Counted from the stretch's first letter, positions 28,519-38,043 are shown. The stretch is DNA of 64,000 nucleotides from Cytophagales bacterium (GCA_030446715.1 JAUJMU010000013.1:141002-205001), one strand, 5' to 3'. Notes: generated by a model not told the origin, from the sequence alone. Translations and numbers: made by a program.

Positions 28519-29541
28519 TTACACCTCAGCTTTTTCTGGCTCGGCAACGTGACTTAACAAATTATGAGCCATCAGGTACTCGGCAATCTGAACGGCGTTG
28601 GTGGCCGCGCCTTTGCGGAGATTGTCCGCTACCACCCACATATTAAGCGTATTTGGCTGAGACTCGTCGCGGCGGAGGCGACCCACAAATACCTCATCGC
28701 GGCCGTGGGCATGGATCGGCATCGGGTAGTTGAAGGTTTTTACGTCGTCCTGCACCACCACTCCGGGGGCGGTTTCCAGCAGCCGGCGCACTTCGTCCAG
28801 CTCAAAATCCTGCTCAAACTCTACGTTGATGGATTCGGAGTGGCCACCCATTACGGGAATCCGGACGGTGGTGGCCGTTACGCGGATGCTGTCGTCGCCC
28901 ATGATCTTTTTGGTTTCCTTTACCATTTTCATTTCCTCTCTGGTGTACCCGTTGTCGAGGAATACGTCAATGTGCGGCAGTACATTAAGATCAATTTTGT
29001 GCGGGTACACGCGGGTGCCTTCCTCGCCGTTCCGTTCGCTCATGAGCTGGTCAACGGCTTTCTTGCCCGTGCCGGTCACGGACTGGTAGGTGGAGACTAC
29101 GACCCGAAGCACTTTATACTGTTGATGAAGAGGCTGCAGCGCCACCACCATCTGAATGGTGGAACAATTGGGATTGGCAATGATTTTATCATCGGCCGTA
29201 AGTACGTGGGCGTTTACCTCCGGTACCACCAGTTTTTTGCCGGGGTCCATGCGCCACGCCGATGAATTGTCAATGACTGTGGTGCCTGCTTCCGCAAACC
29301 TGGGTGCCCATTCCAGCGAAGTGGAGCCGCCCGCCGAAAAGATGGCAATAGCCGGACGCAGGGCAATGGCTTCCTCCATGCTCCGGACCTTAAATGCTTT
29401 ACCCTTGAAGGTAATTTCCTTGCCTACTGATTTTTCGGAGGCAACGGGAATCAGCTCGGTAACGGGAAAGTTTCTTTCCGCCAGCACTTTGAGCATTTCG
29501 CCACCTACAAGCCCGGTGGCCCCTACAACAGCTACTATCAT
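28519..29541 (-). CDS. asd: Aspartate-semialdehyde dehydrogenase
   Basis: The 340-residue protein has the NADP-binding GATGLVGGE (7-15), the catalytic Cys126 in NPNCST and the His of GGHSESINVE. It reduces aspartyl phosphate to aspartate semialdehyde for lysine, threonine, methionine and diaminopimelate synthesis in the cytosol. The length and motifs are standard. It is divergent from the lamin-tail gene at 29715 across 173 bp. Confidence 0.96.
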   Translation of the reverse strand: MIVAVVGATGLVGGEMLKVLAERNFPVTELIPVASEKSVGKEITFKGKAFKVRSMEEAIALRPAIAIFSAGGSTSLEWAPRFAEAGTTVIDNSSAWRMDPGKKLVVPEVNAHVLTADDKIIANPNCSTIQMVVALQPLHQQYKVLRVVVSTYQSVTGTGKKAVDQLMSERNGEEGTRVYPHKIDLNVLPHIDVFLDNGYTREEMKMVKETKKIMGDDSIRVTATTVRIPVMGGHSESINVEFEQDFELDEVRRLLETAPGVVVQDDVKTFNYPMPIHAHGRDEVFVGRLRRDESQPNTLNMWVVADNLRKGAATNAVQIAEYLMAHNLLSHVAEPEKAEV

Positions 29542-29714
29542 CGTTTTTTGGAATTATTTAATTATTTATGGATGAATGATTAAAAAGACTTACAAAGCTT
29601 ATTTGGTTCCCGCTTTCCCCGTGCCAGTTGAAATTATCTGATCTTTTCCGGCAAATGTATGAAAGGGAGGAAATTAACGCCGTAAAATAATAAATACCGG
29701 CTCTATTTTAGTGC

Positions 29715-32700
29715 ATGAAGTGGTTTTATTTGTGGCTGGCTGCCCTTTTCTTGTCCCTCCCCGCCTCTGCTCAGCTTCTGGACGATTTTTCGGATGGTGA
29801 TTTTACCGCAAGCCCGGTCTGGCAGGGCGACGCAGCGCATTTTACCGTTAATGCGGCAAGACAACTGCAAAGCAACGGGCCAAACGCCACGTCAGTCATT
29901 TACCTTTCCACCCCCAACACCCAGTGCAGCGGCACGGAATGGCAGTTTTCGGTCAGCCTCAACTTCGCCCCTTCCAACGCCAGCCACGTCCGGATTTACC
30001 TGATCAGTGATCAGGCCAACCTGAAGGGAAACCTGAATGGTTACTACATCCGGGTCGGGGAAGACGGCACTGCCGACGGGGTGGACCTGTTCCGGCAAAG
30101 CGGCAGCACGCACACCAAAATCATTGACGGAATTGCGGGCCGGGCCGCTATCAATCCGAACCTGGGGATAAAGGTGATCCGCGACGCGGCTGGCAACTGG
30201 CAGCTTTTCTCCGACAATAGCGGAGGCACCAGCTTTGCACCGGAAGGCAGTGTTGCCGATGCTACTTTTACATCCACGGCTTTTTCCGGGGTTTCCTGCA
30301 CCTTTACCGCCACCCGCCGGCAAGGCTTCTTTTTCGATAACCTGGTGGTGCGCGACGCCCCCATTTCCCTGATTGGTGCCTCGCCCGAAGGTCCGGAGCA
30401 GGTGAGAGTCTTCTTCAGCACCCAGCCCGAGCCCAACTCGGCTACCCGGATTATCAGTTACTCTTTCGACAATGGTGCTGCGGTCCGATCCGTGGCCGTT
30501 GATCCGGCTGATCCGTCCCAGGTACTATTGACTCTGAACGTCCCGTTGCCGGATGGCGATTATACCCTGTCTGTTTCGGGTGTGCAGGACAGAAACGGCA
30601 GTGCTGTTCCGGCGGGGAGCCTTGCAACGTTCAGTTACGCGATGCCCATCAGTCCGCGGGACATTGTAATCAACGAATTAATGGCCGATGAGTCACCGCG
30701 GGTGGACTTGCCACCCGCAGAGTTTGTGGAACTGTTTAACCCCTCGGGTCGGACAATTAACCTGAAAGGCTGCTCCCTTTCCGACCCCGGCACTTCCGTT
30801 TTCCTGCCCGAGTTTTTCCTGCCGGCGGGTGGTTACCTGATCCTGTGCCGGGAAGCTGCTCTGGCGGAGTTTCGTCCGTACGGTCCTGCCATTGGCCTGA
30901 GCAGCTGGCCTTCCCTTAATAATTCCGGCGACCTGATCAGCCTCAGAAGTCCGTCCGGTATCCTTATTGATCAGGTAAACTATACGGATAAGTGGTATGG
31001 GGATACCCGTAAAGCCGAAGGAGGCTGGACGCTGGAGCAGATCAATCCCTTTACGGCCTGCCCGAACTTTACCAACTGGAAGGCATCGGAGGATCCGGCC
31101 GGGGGCACGCCGGGCCAGGTAAATTCGGTTTTCAGCAATGCTCCGGATCGTGCGCCGCCGCAGGTTACGGAGGCAAAGGCCACTGACAGCCAAACCATTG
31201 AAATATACTTCAGCGAACCCATGGACAGCGTCCTGCTGAAGCGGGGCACCTACCAGATCGCAGGAATCAATATCAGGGAAATTCAGCCGGTGAGTCCCGG
31301 CTACACGTCCGTAAGGTTGCTTCCGGGAACGGCTCTGACCGCAGGAACCCTCTATATGCTGACATTGGATGGCCTCGCCGACTGCGCCGGAAATGGCCTT
31401 GTCAGTATTACCCTGAAAGTGGGAACCGGTGCTGAACCTCAATACCACGGACTGATTCTTACGGAGATTATGGCAGATGAAGACCCGCCGGTGGGTTTGC
31501 CCAAGGCCGAATATCTGGAACTTTACAATCCGACCGGAAAAGTGATTTCCCTGAAGGGCCTGACTTTCACCGATGCCGCCAGCACGGCCAACTTTCCGGA
31601 TGAAGTCATTTTTCCGGGAGAATACACCTTGCTTTGCGCCTCTCCGTCCGTCCCTTTGCTTAAGCCTTTCGGCCGGACGATCTCCCTGACGGGTTTTTCC
31701 CTCAACAACACCGGCGAACCGCTGACCCTCCGCAATGCCACCGGAGGAGTGATCTGTTCGACCGAGTACCGGACCGGGTGGTACGGTGACAGCCGGAAAG
31801 CGGACGGGGGCTGGGCGCTGGAAATGATTGATCCGCAGAATCCTTGCGGCGAAGCGGGCAACTGGACGGCTTCAGCCGACCCTGCCGGAGGGACGCCAGG
31901 CAAGCTTAACTCTGTAAACGCTTCCCGTCCGGACCTGACTCCGCCGCAAAGTATTGCGGTAGAAGTAATTCATGCTTTCAGCCTGCTGGTTTTGTTTCCC
32001 GAAAAGGTGGACAGTTTGGGAATGGCTCAACCTGATGCTTACGCAATTGACAAAGGAATGGAAGTGGCAAAGGCAACACCGGTAAGCCCGCAGTTCCGGG
32101 CGGTGCAGCTTACCCTGACAACCAGCCTCGTGGCGGGCACTCTCTATACCTTAACGGTCAGCAATGCCCGTGATTGCGCCGGCAATATGGGCGGCAACGC
32201 ATTGCATACTACATTTGCCCTGCCCGAACCGGGCGACTCGGGTGATGTGGTGCTCAACGAGGTTCTGTTCAATCCCCGGAGCGGCGGCGTGGATTTTGTC
32301 GAAATCTACAACCGGTCCGCCAAATACGTATCGCTGAAAGACTGGCAACTGGCCAACATAAAAGATGGGCAACCAGACAGCGGCAAGAAGATTTCGGAAG
32401 GAAATCTGGTACTGCCACCCCGCCAGTACATGGTATTTACGACCAGCCGGCAGGCGCTCAAAGACCACTACCCGCGGGCAGAAGATTCAACTTTTATCAT
32501 TTTATCCTCTCTTCCCTCCTACCCCGACGATGCCGGCAGCGTAGTTCTGCTGAACCACGGCAACCAGGTGATTGACCTCTTTGATTATGACGAAAAGTTC
32601 CACTTCGCCCTCATTGACCGCCGAGACGGCGTTTCGCTGGAAAGGATCAGTGTCCACTCACCCGGGAATACCCGTCACAACTGGCATTCGGCGGCAAGTA

Positions 32701-33080
32701 CGGAGGGGTATGCCACCCCGGGCTACCGCAATTCGCAGGGAATGGATGCGGAAAAAGCCGGAACAAAAACTTTTCGGCTGATGCCGGGGGTATTTACGCC
32801 GGATGAAGACGGCTACAATGATTTTACCACCCTTCAATACCAATTGCCGGGCCGCGGCAACGTAGCCACGGTCAGCGTATATGACGGAGCTGGCCGGGAA
32901 GTGAAAAAGTGGATCCGCAACGAACTCCTCGGCACGGAAGGTTTCTATACCTGGGACGGCACCGACGACCGTGGCGAGAAAGTCCGCACCGGCCGCTACA
33001 TTGTGTTTATCACCCTGTTCGACCTGCAGGGCCGGCAGCAGCAGTATAAGGAGGAAGTAGTGGTGGGAGCTAAGTTTTGA
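29715..33080 (+). CDS. Large secreted lamin-tail-domain protein with gliding-motility-type C-terminus
   Basis: The 1121-residue protein has a signal peptide ending near ASAQ. An N-terminal LamG-like part (about 20-215) is followed by alternating Ig-like segments and three lamin-tail domains, each opening with a similar motif (IVINELMADESP, LILTEIMADEDP, VVLNEVLFNP). The C-terminus (GVFTPDEDGYNDFTTLQY to the end) is the CHU_C/type B T9SS sorting domain with an FlgD-like fold. The protein is probably exported by the type IX system to the cell surface. Lamin-tail domains in bacteria often sit in surface proteins or next to nucleases; no nuclease domain is seen here. Confidence 0.88.
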   Translation: MKWFYLWLAALFLSLPASAQLLDDFSDGDFTASPVWQGDAAHFTVNAARQLQSNGPNATSVIYLSTPNTQCSGTEWQFSVSLNFAPSNASHVRIYLISDQANLKGNLNGYYIRVGEDGTADGVDLFRQSGSTHTKIIDGIAGRAAINPNLGIKVIRDAAGNWQLFSDNSGGTSFAPEGSVADATFTSTAFSGVSCTFTATRRQGFFFDNLVVRDAPISLIGASPEGPEQVRVFFSTQPEPNSATRIISYSFDNGAAVRSVAVDPADPSQVLLTLNVPLPDGDYTLSVSGVQDRNGSAVPAGSLATFSYAMPISPRDIVINELMADESPRVDLPPAEFVELFNPSGRTINLKGCSLSDPGTSVFLPEFFLPAGGYLILCREAALAEFRPYGPAIGLSSWPSLNNSGDLISLRSPSGILIDQVNYTDKWYGDTRKAEGGWTLEQINPFTACPNFTNWKASEDPAGGTPGQVNSVFSNAPDRAPPQVTEAKATDSQTIEIYFSEPMDSVLLKRGTYQIAGINIREIQPVSPGYTSVRLLPGTALTAGTLYMLTLDGLADCAGNGLVSITLKVGTGAEPQYHGLILTEIMADEDPPVGLPKAEYLELYNPTGKVISLKGLTFTDAASTANFPDEVIFPGEYTLLCASPSVPLLKPFGRTISLTGFSLNNTGEPLTLRNATGGVICSTEYRTGWYGDSRKADGGWALEMIDPQNPCGEAGNWTASADPAGGTPGKLNSVNASRPDLTPPQSIAVEVIHAFSLLVLFPEKVDSLGMAQPDAYAIDKGMEVAKATPVSPQFRAVQLTLTTSLVAGTLYTLTVSNARDCAGNMGGNALHTTFALPEPGDSGDVVLNEVLFNPRSGGVDFVEIYNRSAKYVSLKDWQLANIKDGQPDSGKKISEGNLVLPPRQYMVFTTSRQALKDHYPRAEDSTFIILSSLPSYPDDAGSVVLLNHGNQVIDLFDYDEKFHFALIDRRDGVSLERISVHSPGNTRHNWHSAASTEGYATPGYRNSQGMDAEKAGTKTFRLMPGVFTPDEDGYNDFTTLQYQLPGRGNVATVSVYDGAGREVKKWIRNELLGTEGFYTWDGTDDRGEKVRTGRYIVFITLFDLQGRQQQYKEEVVVGAKF

Positions 33081-33103
33081 GCGGGTGGTGGTTGGTTACT
33101 GGT

Positions 33104-33161
33104 TATAGAAGGCGTCATAACCTTGCGGTCCGCTTTCCGACAAGTCCTGTCGCGCTCTGTA
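33104..33161. mobile_element. Possible remnant of the IS630-type inverted repeats
   Basis: The left part, TATAGAAGGCGTCATAACCTTG, resembles the outer end of the element at 6989-7344 with three changes. The right part (about 33134-33161) resembles the opposite end more weakly. Only the ends would remain. Part of the right half is also a short hairpin (CGACA/TGTCG) of the kind common in this region, so that match may be coincidental. Confidence 0.4.
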
Positions 33162-33240
33162 TTGGTTGTTTGTTGTTCGGTTTTCCGGCCAGGGACAGTG
33201 GGGTGCGGCGGCAGAAGCTTGAAGCGAAAATCGCCCACTC

Positions 33241-33261
33241 CCGCAAGGTTGCACCTTGCGG
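33241..33261. repeat. Third copy of the 21-bp hairpin repeat
   Basis: Identical to the copies at 10119 and 10190 (stem CCGCAAGGT, loop TGC), and sharing the CCCACTC left flank with the first. Confidence 0.85.
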
Positions 33262-33662
33262 TGGATCGTCAGGACAATGTCCAGGTTTTTCGGAATCTGC
33301 TCCCCGATAGCGCGAAGCTCCCTTTCGTGCTTTGTATTCCTTCCGCCTCCGGCGGCCTTACGGCCTGCGGCAAGCTACAGGCGCAGCAGGACTGCCAAGA
33401 CTTTCTGAAGTGGTCAGTGTGACACTGACCACTTCAGAAAGTCCTTGCTGGTTTTTCACAAACCGGAGGTTTGAAAACAAGAAGCACGAAGCATAGCTTC
33501 GCACTATCAGGGAAGCAGGACGCTCAAAGCGTAAAAGGCACAGGCGGACGCCTGCGCCAGCCCGGTGAGCTACGATTATGAAATATCTTTCAACTCGCTG
33601 TAAATCAGCTCGCTGTTGCTCCCCTCTCCTTGGGAGAGGGGCTGGGGGTGAGGCCCCTGCTT
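33262..33662. repeat. Array of short hairpins with three-base loops, no gene
   Basis: This 400-bp gap has no gene but is packed with hairpins: CCGCC/GGCGG (33343-33355), the long palindrome at 33399-33443, AAACC/GGTTT (near 33460-33475), CGAAGC-ATA-GCTTCG (33487-33501), ACGCT-CAA-AGCGT (33520-33532), CAGGCG/CGCCTG (33541-33554) and CCCCTCTCC-TTG-GGAGAGGGG (33621-33641). Several stems recur at 63.8-64.0 kb and 45.0 kb. Confidence 0.75.
33399..33443. repeat. 45-nt perfect palindrome
   Basis: The 22-nt left arm (GACTTTCTGAAGTGG...) is followed by one central G and the exact complement. It lies within the hairpin array, far from any start codon (220 bp beyond the minus-strand stop at 33663). Confidence 0.85.
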
Positions 33663-34271
33663 CTAGCGTCTTTTCAGATTGCCAAGAATGGAGAAAAGTC
33701 CGCCGCCGCCGATAAAGGTAGAATAACCCACCGGCTGGGAGGCAAAACGAACGGTCTCAACCGTATAGAACGCATTGGGATTGAACTGGTTGATGATTCC
33801 AACCAACTCCGGCAAATCGTGGCGCTGCACTACGGAAAAAATAAGCTTTACGTTTTCCCGCTTTCCTTCTCCCTCCACGTAGGTAAAGCCAAACTTAGTG
33901 GTGCGCAGGTATTCGATCAGGTCACTGGCCGCCTGTCGGGTAATTACCCGCACCATCACTTTGCCCAGTGCCAGCTTTTCCTCGATGGTCATGCCCACGA
34001 AGATGCCAGTGGCAAAACCCGCCGCGTAGCCGATGTAGCAGAAAATGTTGTTCAGGTTCTGCATGATGGTACTGATGGCAATCAGCCAGATCAGCGATTC
34101 AAAAATGCCCATTACCGGCGCTACGTTGCGGCGTCCGCTGATGACGAAGATCTGCCGCAGGGTAGACAGCGATACATCCGTGACGCGGGCGCAGAAAATG
34201 ATCAGCGGCAGTACTACCCAGTTGTAGGTATCCGGCCCGATATTCAGCGTGCGGATAAAGAATTCCTGCAT
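33663..34271 (-). CDS. DUF2179 / UPF0316 membrane protein
   Basis: The start is taken at 34271 (MQEFFIRTLNIG), where the family begins; 19 upstream codons are open but unconserved. The protein of about 202 residues has three membrane segments in the first half (VVLPLIIFCARVTDVSLSTL, GIFESLIWLIAISTIM, IGYAAGFATGIFVGMTIE). A soluble DUF2179 domain follows, with VRVITRQAASDLIEYLR. Its function is unknown; DUF2179 occurs in small-molecule-binding membrane proteins. It lies 63 bp behind radA and is probably co-transcribed with it. Confidence 0.85.
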   Translation of the reverse strand: MQEFFIRTLNIGPDTYNWVVLPLIIFCARVTDVSLSTLRQIFVISGRRNVAPVMGIFESLIWLIAISTIMQNLNNIFCYIGYAAGFATGIFVGMTIEEKLALGKVMVRVITRQAASDLIEYLRTTKFGFTYVEGEGKRENVKLIFSVVQRHDLPELVGIINQFNPNAFYTVETVRFASQPVGYSTFIGGGGLFSILGNLKRR

Positions 34272-34334
34272 AAGTTTCAGATCGGCAGAAGATTCCTGCC
34301 CGCGCAAAACTACACCTTTGCGCCACAATAGAAA

Positions 34335-35711
34335 CTACGTGTTGAGCACCGCCTGGAATAATTCGTCGAGCCGCGAAACAGGCCGCACCTTGATTTTAAA
34401 GTTCTTCAGGTCCACGCCCTTCAGGTTGTATTTGGAAACGTATATCTCCTTGAAACCCAGCTTTTCCGCCTCCGAGATGCGGTTCTCGATCCGGTTTACG
34501 GCCCGTATTTCGCCACCCAGCCCCACCTCCGCCGCAAAGCACACCGAATTGGGAATGCTGATGTCCTCGTAGGAAGAAACGATAGAGGCACATACGGCAA
34601 GGTCAATGGCCGGGTCTTCTACCTTGAGGCCACCGGCAATGTTGAGAAACACGTCCTGCGTACCGAGCCGGTAGCCGCCCCGCTTCTCAAGTACGGCCAG
34701 CAGCATGTTCAGCCGCTTGCTGTCGTAGCCGGTGCTGCTGCGCTGGGGAGTGCCGTACGTGGCCTGGCTCACCAGCGACTGGATTTCGATCATCAGCGGC
34801 CGGTTGCCTTCCAGCATGGCACCGATGGTGATGCCGCTCAGTTCTTCGTCGCGCTGCGAAATGAGAATTTCCGAGGGATTGCTCACTTCGCGCAGGCCGG
34901 TGCTCAGCATTTCATAAATGCCCAGCTCGGAAGTGGAGCCGAAACGGTTTTTGATGGTGCGCAGAATGCGGTAGGCCATGTGCCGGTCGCCCTCAAACTG
35001 CAGCACGGTGTCCACCATGTGCTCAAGCACCTTGGGCCCGGCAAGGGTGCCTTCTTTGGTAATGTGTCCGATCAGAAACACGGGAACGCCGCTTTCCTTC
35101 GCAAATTTGAGCAACTCGGCCGTACACTCCCGTACCTGCGATACGCTGCCGGCTCCTGACTCCACAAACGACGACTGCAGCGTCTGGATGGAGTCAATGA
35201 TCAGCACTTCGGGAGGATACAGTTCTATCTGTTTGAAAATATTCTGCGTGGAGGTCTCCGTGAGGATAAAACAGTTGTCGCCTTTATTGGAGAGCCTTTC
35301 GGCCCGCATCTTGATTTGTCCTTCGCTTTCCTCACCCGACACGTACAGTACCTGCATGGGCAGATTAAGGGCAATCTGCAGCATGAGCGTAGACTTGCCG
35401 ATGCCCGGCTCGCCGCCGATCAGCACCAGAGAGCCCGGCACGATGCCGCCACCCAGCACCCGGTTCAGTTCATTGTCGTGGGTGATGGTCCGCTGCTCTT
35501 CCGTATAAGCGATCTGCGAAATGGGGCGGGGCTTGCCGGAGGTTTTGGTAGCCGTGCTTACGCGCCAGCTGCCTTTTCCGGAGGTATCTTCCTTTTGTAC
35601 TACTTCTTCCACGAAGGTATTCCACTCCCCGCAGGAGGGGCACTTGCCCAGCCATTTCGGCGCCTGCTGTCCGCAGTTCTGACAGAAATAAGAGGTTTTG
35701 ACTTTTGCCAT
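34335..35711 (-). CDS. radA: DNA repair protein RadA (Sms)
   Basis: The 458-residue protein has the N-terminal zinc finger (Cys10, 13, 24, 27), Walker A GEPGIGKST (100-108), the RadA-specific KNRFG motif (254-258) and a C-terminal Lon-type domain. RadA is a RecA-like ATPase that drives branch migration in recombination repair. All motifs are intact. It heads a likely two-gene unit with the DUF2179 protein. Confidence 0.96.
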   Translation of the reverse strand: MAKVKTSYFCQNCGQQAPKWLGKCPSCGEWNTFVEEVVQKEDTSGKGSWRVSTATKTSGKPRPISQIAYTEEQRTITHDNELNRVLGGGIVPGSLVLIGGEPGIGKSTLMLQIALNLPMQVLYVSGEESEGQIKMRAERLSNKGDNCFILTETSTQNIFKQIELYPPEVLIIDSIQTLQSSFVESGAGSVSQVRECTAELLKFAKESGVPVFLIGHITKEGTLAGPKVLEHMVDTVLQFEGDRHMAYRILRTIKNRFGSTSELGIYEMLSTGLREVSNPSEILISQRDEELSGITIGAMLEGNRPLMIEIQSLVSQATYGTPQRSSTGYDSKRLNMLLAVLEKRGGYRLGTQDVFLNIAGGLKVEDPAIDLAVCASIVSSYEDISIPNSVCFAAEVGLGGEIRAVNRIENRISEAEKLGFKEIYVSKYNLKGVDLKNFKIKVRPVSRLDELFQAVLNT

Positions 35712-36041
35712 GTATTGGTTGAAAGCACGCTTGTCACGCGCCGGAGTATATATAAAAAAGGCAGTCGCCTGCCAACAGATAATGCACTTTGCAAACCTTA
35801 AAGTTTCAGAAACGCGGGATTATTAACCGGAAAATACTATTTTATTCTGACCATTCCGCAGGCCCGTGAATAGCACCGGAAAGTTTTCTCAATCAGGCAA
35901 TTCAGTTCGTTGCTGCCTCTTTCCGGAAGCCGGTTGCCGGCGTGCCGCCGGAATTCCTGAGCCGCAACTTTCAGACGGTTACAAAACCTCTGGCACGGTT
36001 TTTCGTTAGCAGGGTTACTAGAACCAATTCCCATACAAACC

Positions 36042-36644
36042 ATGAAAAAATCATTTTTATTCTTTGCCCTGCTGCTGATGCTTGGCACCGCCGCTCAGGC
36101 TCAGGTTTCCCTGATTCCCAAGGGAGGTATTACTTTATCAAACGTTAACTTCGATCAGGACCTTGCCGGACAAAAATCCAGACTGGGCTACGTGGCAGGT
36201 CTGGGCGTAAACTTCCCGCTGACCAGCGATAAGTTCTTTTCGATCCAGCCCGAACTGCTCTACATTCAGCAGGGAACCCGGGCTACGGACGGAGACTTCA
36301 ATCTGAATTATGTGCAGTTGCCACTGCTGGTGAAGATCAACTTTGGCATGGAAAATCTGCCTATTTACGTGAATGCAGGTCCGTCTTTTGGCTACCTGCT
36401 CAACGATCCGGTTAACCTGGGTACTATGACATTCAACGATCCGAACAAGCTGGATATCGGCCTGCAGTTTGGTGGCGGTGTAGGCTTTGGTCTTGGACCC
36501 GGTTCGCTGATGCTCGATGCCCGCTATGGCTTTGGACTGACCGACATACGCAAAGAAGCCGGTGTAGCCGACAGCTTCAACAAGTCTAAGAATAACGTGT
36601 TCCAGTTTACACTGGGTTACGCAATTCCGCTTGGCGGCAGTTAA
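36042..36644 (+). CDS. Outer-membrane beta-barrel protein (PorT-like fold)
   Basis: The 200-residue protein has a signal peptide (MKKSFLFFALLLMLGTAAQAQ). Alternating beta-strands characteristic of the Bacteroidetes 'outer membrane protein beta-barrel' family follow: KGGITLSNVNF near the start, then YVAGLGVNF and GFGLGPGSLMLDARYGFGL, ending in FQFTLGYAIPL. It should be an eight-strand outer-membrane barrel of unknown function. A terminator follows 25 bp after the stop. Confidence 0.88.
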   Translation: MKKSFLFFALLLMLGTAAQAQVSLIPKGGITLSNVNFDQDLAGQKSRLGYVAGLGVNFPLTSDKFFSIQPELLYIQQGTRATDGDFNLNYVQLPLLVKINFGMENLPIYVNAGPSFGYLLNDPVNLGTMTFNDPNKLDIGLQFGGGVGFGLGPGSLMLDARYGFGLTDIRKEAGVADSFNKSKNNVFQFTLGYAIPLGGS

Positions 36645-36668
36645 TCTGCTCTTGCCACGCTTTTAAGA

Positions 36669-36700
36669 AAAGCCCTCCGGACCCATCCGGGGGCTTTTTT
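36669..36700 (+). terminator. Terminator between two convergent genes
   Basis: AAGCCC-CCGGA pairs with TCCGG-GGGCTT (about 36670-36696), followed by a T run. It serves the barrel-protein gene. It overlaps the last codon of the convergent EEP gene (stop at 36699) and has A/T runs on both sides, so it may act in both directions. Confidence 0.8.
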
Positions 36701-37847
36701 ATTTTTCTTTAGGAATTGAATATACAGCCGAAACCGGGAAATGATCAGAGTAAGTTACCTCGCGGTGGGTAGTAAAGGAATGAACCCTGAAGCTGCTGTC
36801 GTAAAACTGATTATCAATCCGGATAAAAAACAGTTTCCGCTTGTTGAGGGTAAAGCCGAAACCATTGCCAGCGTCTTCAAATGCATTGCGCAACTGCCGC
36901 CTGATCCGCTGATACACGTAACTGTAGGGTATTTCGTTGAAGTCGCCGCACAGGATCACCGGATACGGACTTTTTTGAACAAGTTCTTCTACGAGTTCAA
37001 TCTGCCGGGCCCGGGTGACAAAGCCCTTCTTGAGTTTCCAGAAAGTATTCCTTGAATCGTCCTTAATCGCATCCAGATCTTTTTTTATACCCAGCTTTTC
37101 GGTCTTCAGGCTCATCGAGTGAAGGTGGATATTGATGATCCTGACGGTATCAGATCCGATCAGCACATCTGCATAAACGCCCTTATTAAGCGTATTCCGG
37201 TTGAAAATAAGGTCTCCGGAGCCAACTAAAGGAAACCTGGTGAAAATGGCTACCCCAAAAAAGCCCTGAAAATGCTTATTGAGCCGGAACAGGGGCGTCA
37301 TGTACGAATTATAGCCCTGAGCCGCCAACTGGCTGATGGAGTTGAAGGTCGTAATGTTGTCTTCATTGTAAAACTCCTGTAAGCAGAGAATGTCAGCCCC
37401 GTGTTCCTTTACCCAGCCGATCGCCTGCCTTGGTCCTTCCTTGCTCCCGGTGTGGAAGTACTGATTGGCATTAAACAACTGGGTGTTGAAACTCAGCACT
37501 TTAAAAGAATTTTCGGGAGGGTCGGGTGGAAAATTAACGGCCAGGGTACGCTGCAACAGAGGAAAAGCCATGATCAGCACCAGTCCCGACAGCAGACTCC
37601 GCCACGGCGATACCAACAGCCAGTACAGGATAAACAACAGGTGCCCGGCCAGCAGCACCGGAATGGAAAGCGTAAGGAAACCGGCGATCCAGTGCCGGGC
37701 CGGCGAAATGTTGACCGAATAAAAAGCAACCAGACTGTATCCCGCCAGCAAAATATTGCCAATAAAAACAATCACTGAAAACCAGGAAAGCGACGAGAAA
37801 AGGGAAAAGGACCGGTTGGAGGTATTGCGGGAAACTACGCGCACCAT
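36699..37847 (-). CDS. Endonuclease/exonuclease/phosphatase-family protein with membrane anchor
   Basis: The start is chosen at 37847 (MVRVVSRNTS); upstream codons are open but look non-coding. Two or three membrane segments occupy the first 110 residues (SVIVFIGNILLAGYSLVAF, GFLTLSIPVLLAGHLLFILYWLLV). An EEP-fold catalytic domain follows, with KVLSFNTQLFN, the metal-binding Glu in ILCLQEFY, ILCGDFNEIPYS and a C-terminal SDHFPVSAVY. The active site probably faces the periplasm. Relatives are annotated as phosphodiesterases; the substrate is unknown. Confidence 0.88.
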   Translation of the reverse strand: MVRVVSRNTSNRSFSLFSSLSWFSVIVFIGNILLAGYSLVAFYSVNISPARHWIAGFLTLSIPVLLAGHLLFILYWLLVSPWRSLLSGLVLIMAFPLLQRTLAVNFPPDPPENSFKVLSFNTQLFNANQYFHTGSKEGPRQAIGWVKEHGADILCLQEFYNEDNITTFNSISQLAAQGYNSYMTPLFRLNKHFQGFFGVAIFTRFPLVGSGDLIFNRNTLNKGVYADVLIGSDTVRIINIHLHSMSLKTEKLGIKKDLDAIKDDSRNTFWKLKKGFVTRARQIELVEELVQKSPYPVILCGDFNEIPYSYVYQRIRRQLRNAFEDAGNGFGFTLNKRKLFFIRIDNQFYDSSFRVHSFTTHREVTYSDHFPVSAVYSIPKEK

Positions 37848-37961
37848 ATATATCTTTCTGAATGAAACAACAGCGAAAGGCAGGGCGCCGCGGCCCCCGG
37901 ATTGCAAAGGTACTACCTTTTGCCGACCTGCCGGCTAACGCACCCGCGGGAGTGAAAATTA

Positions 37962-37993
37962 TTTGGTTCGGAGATTTTTTTCGTTTAGCTTTG
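37962..37993 (+). promoter_or_regulatory. Bacteroidetes-type promoter of the rimP-nusA-infB operon
   Basis: A TTTG (37962-37965) and an exact TAnnTTTG (TAGCTTTG, 37986-37993) are separated by 20 bp, matching the -33/-7 consensus of Bacteroidetes housekeeping promoters. Transcription would start near 38000, about 60 nt before the rimP ATG. Confidence 0.7.
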
Positions 37994-38019
37994 CAATAAT
38001 TAAGTAGTTTTTTGATCAG

Positions 38020-38043
38020 GAGGGGACTTAGTCCCCTCTTTTT
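38020..38043 (+). promoter_or_regulatory. Terminator-like hairpin in the rimP leader (possible attenuator)
   Basis: The stem GAGGGGAC/GTCCCCTC (38020-38027 with 38031-38038) with a TTA loop is followed by TTTTT. It has the full form of an intrinsic terminator but lies between the promoter and rimP, 17 bp before the ATG. In this operon NusA, a terminator-stimulating factor, is encoded downstream, which makes autogenous attenuation plausible; that is inference. Confidence 0.6.

Noticed and set aside
33104..33161. Complete short MITE of the IS630 type
   Set aside because: Only the left end matches well; the right end is weak and coincides with a common hairpin, so I keep it only as a possible remnant.
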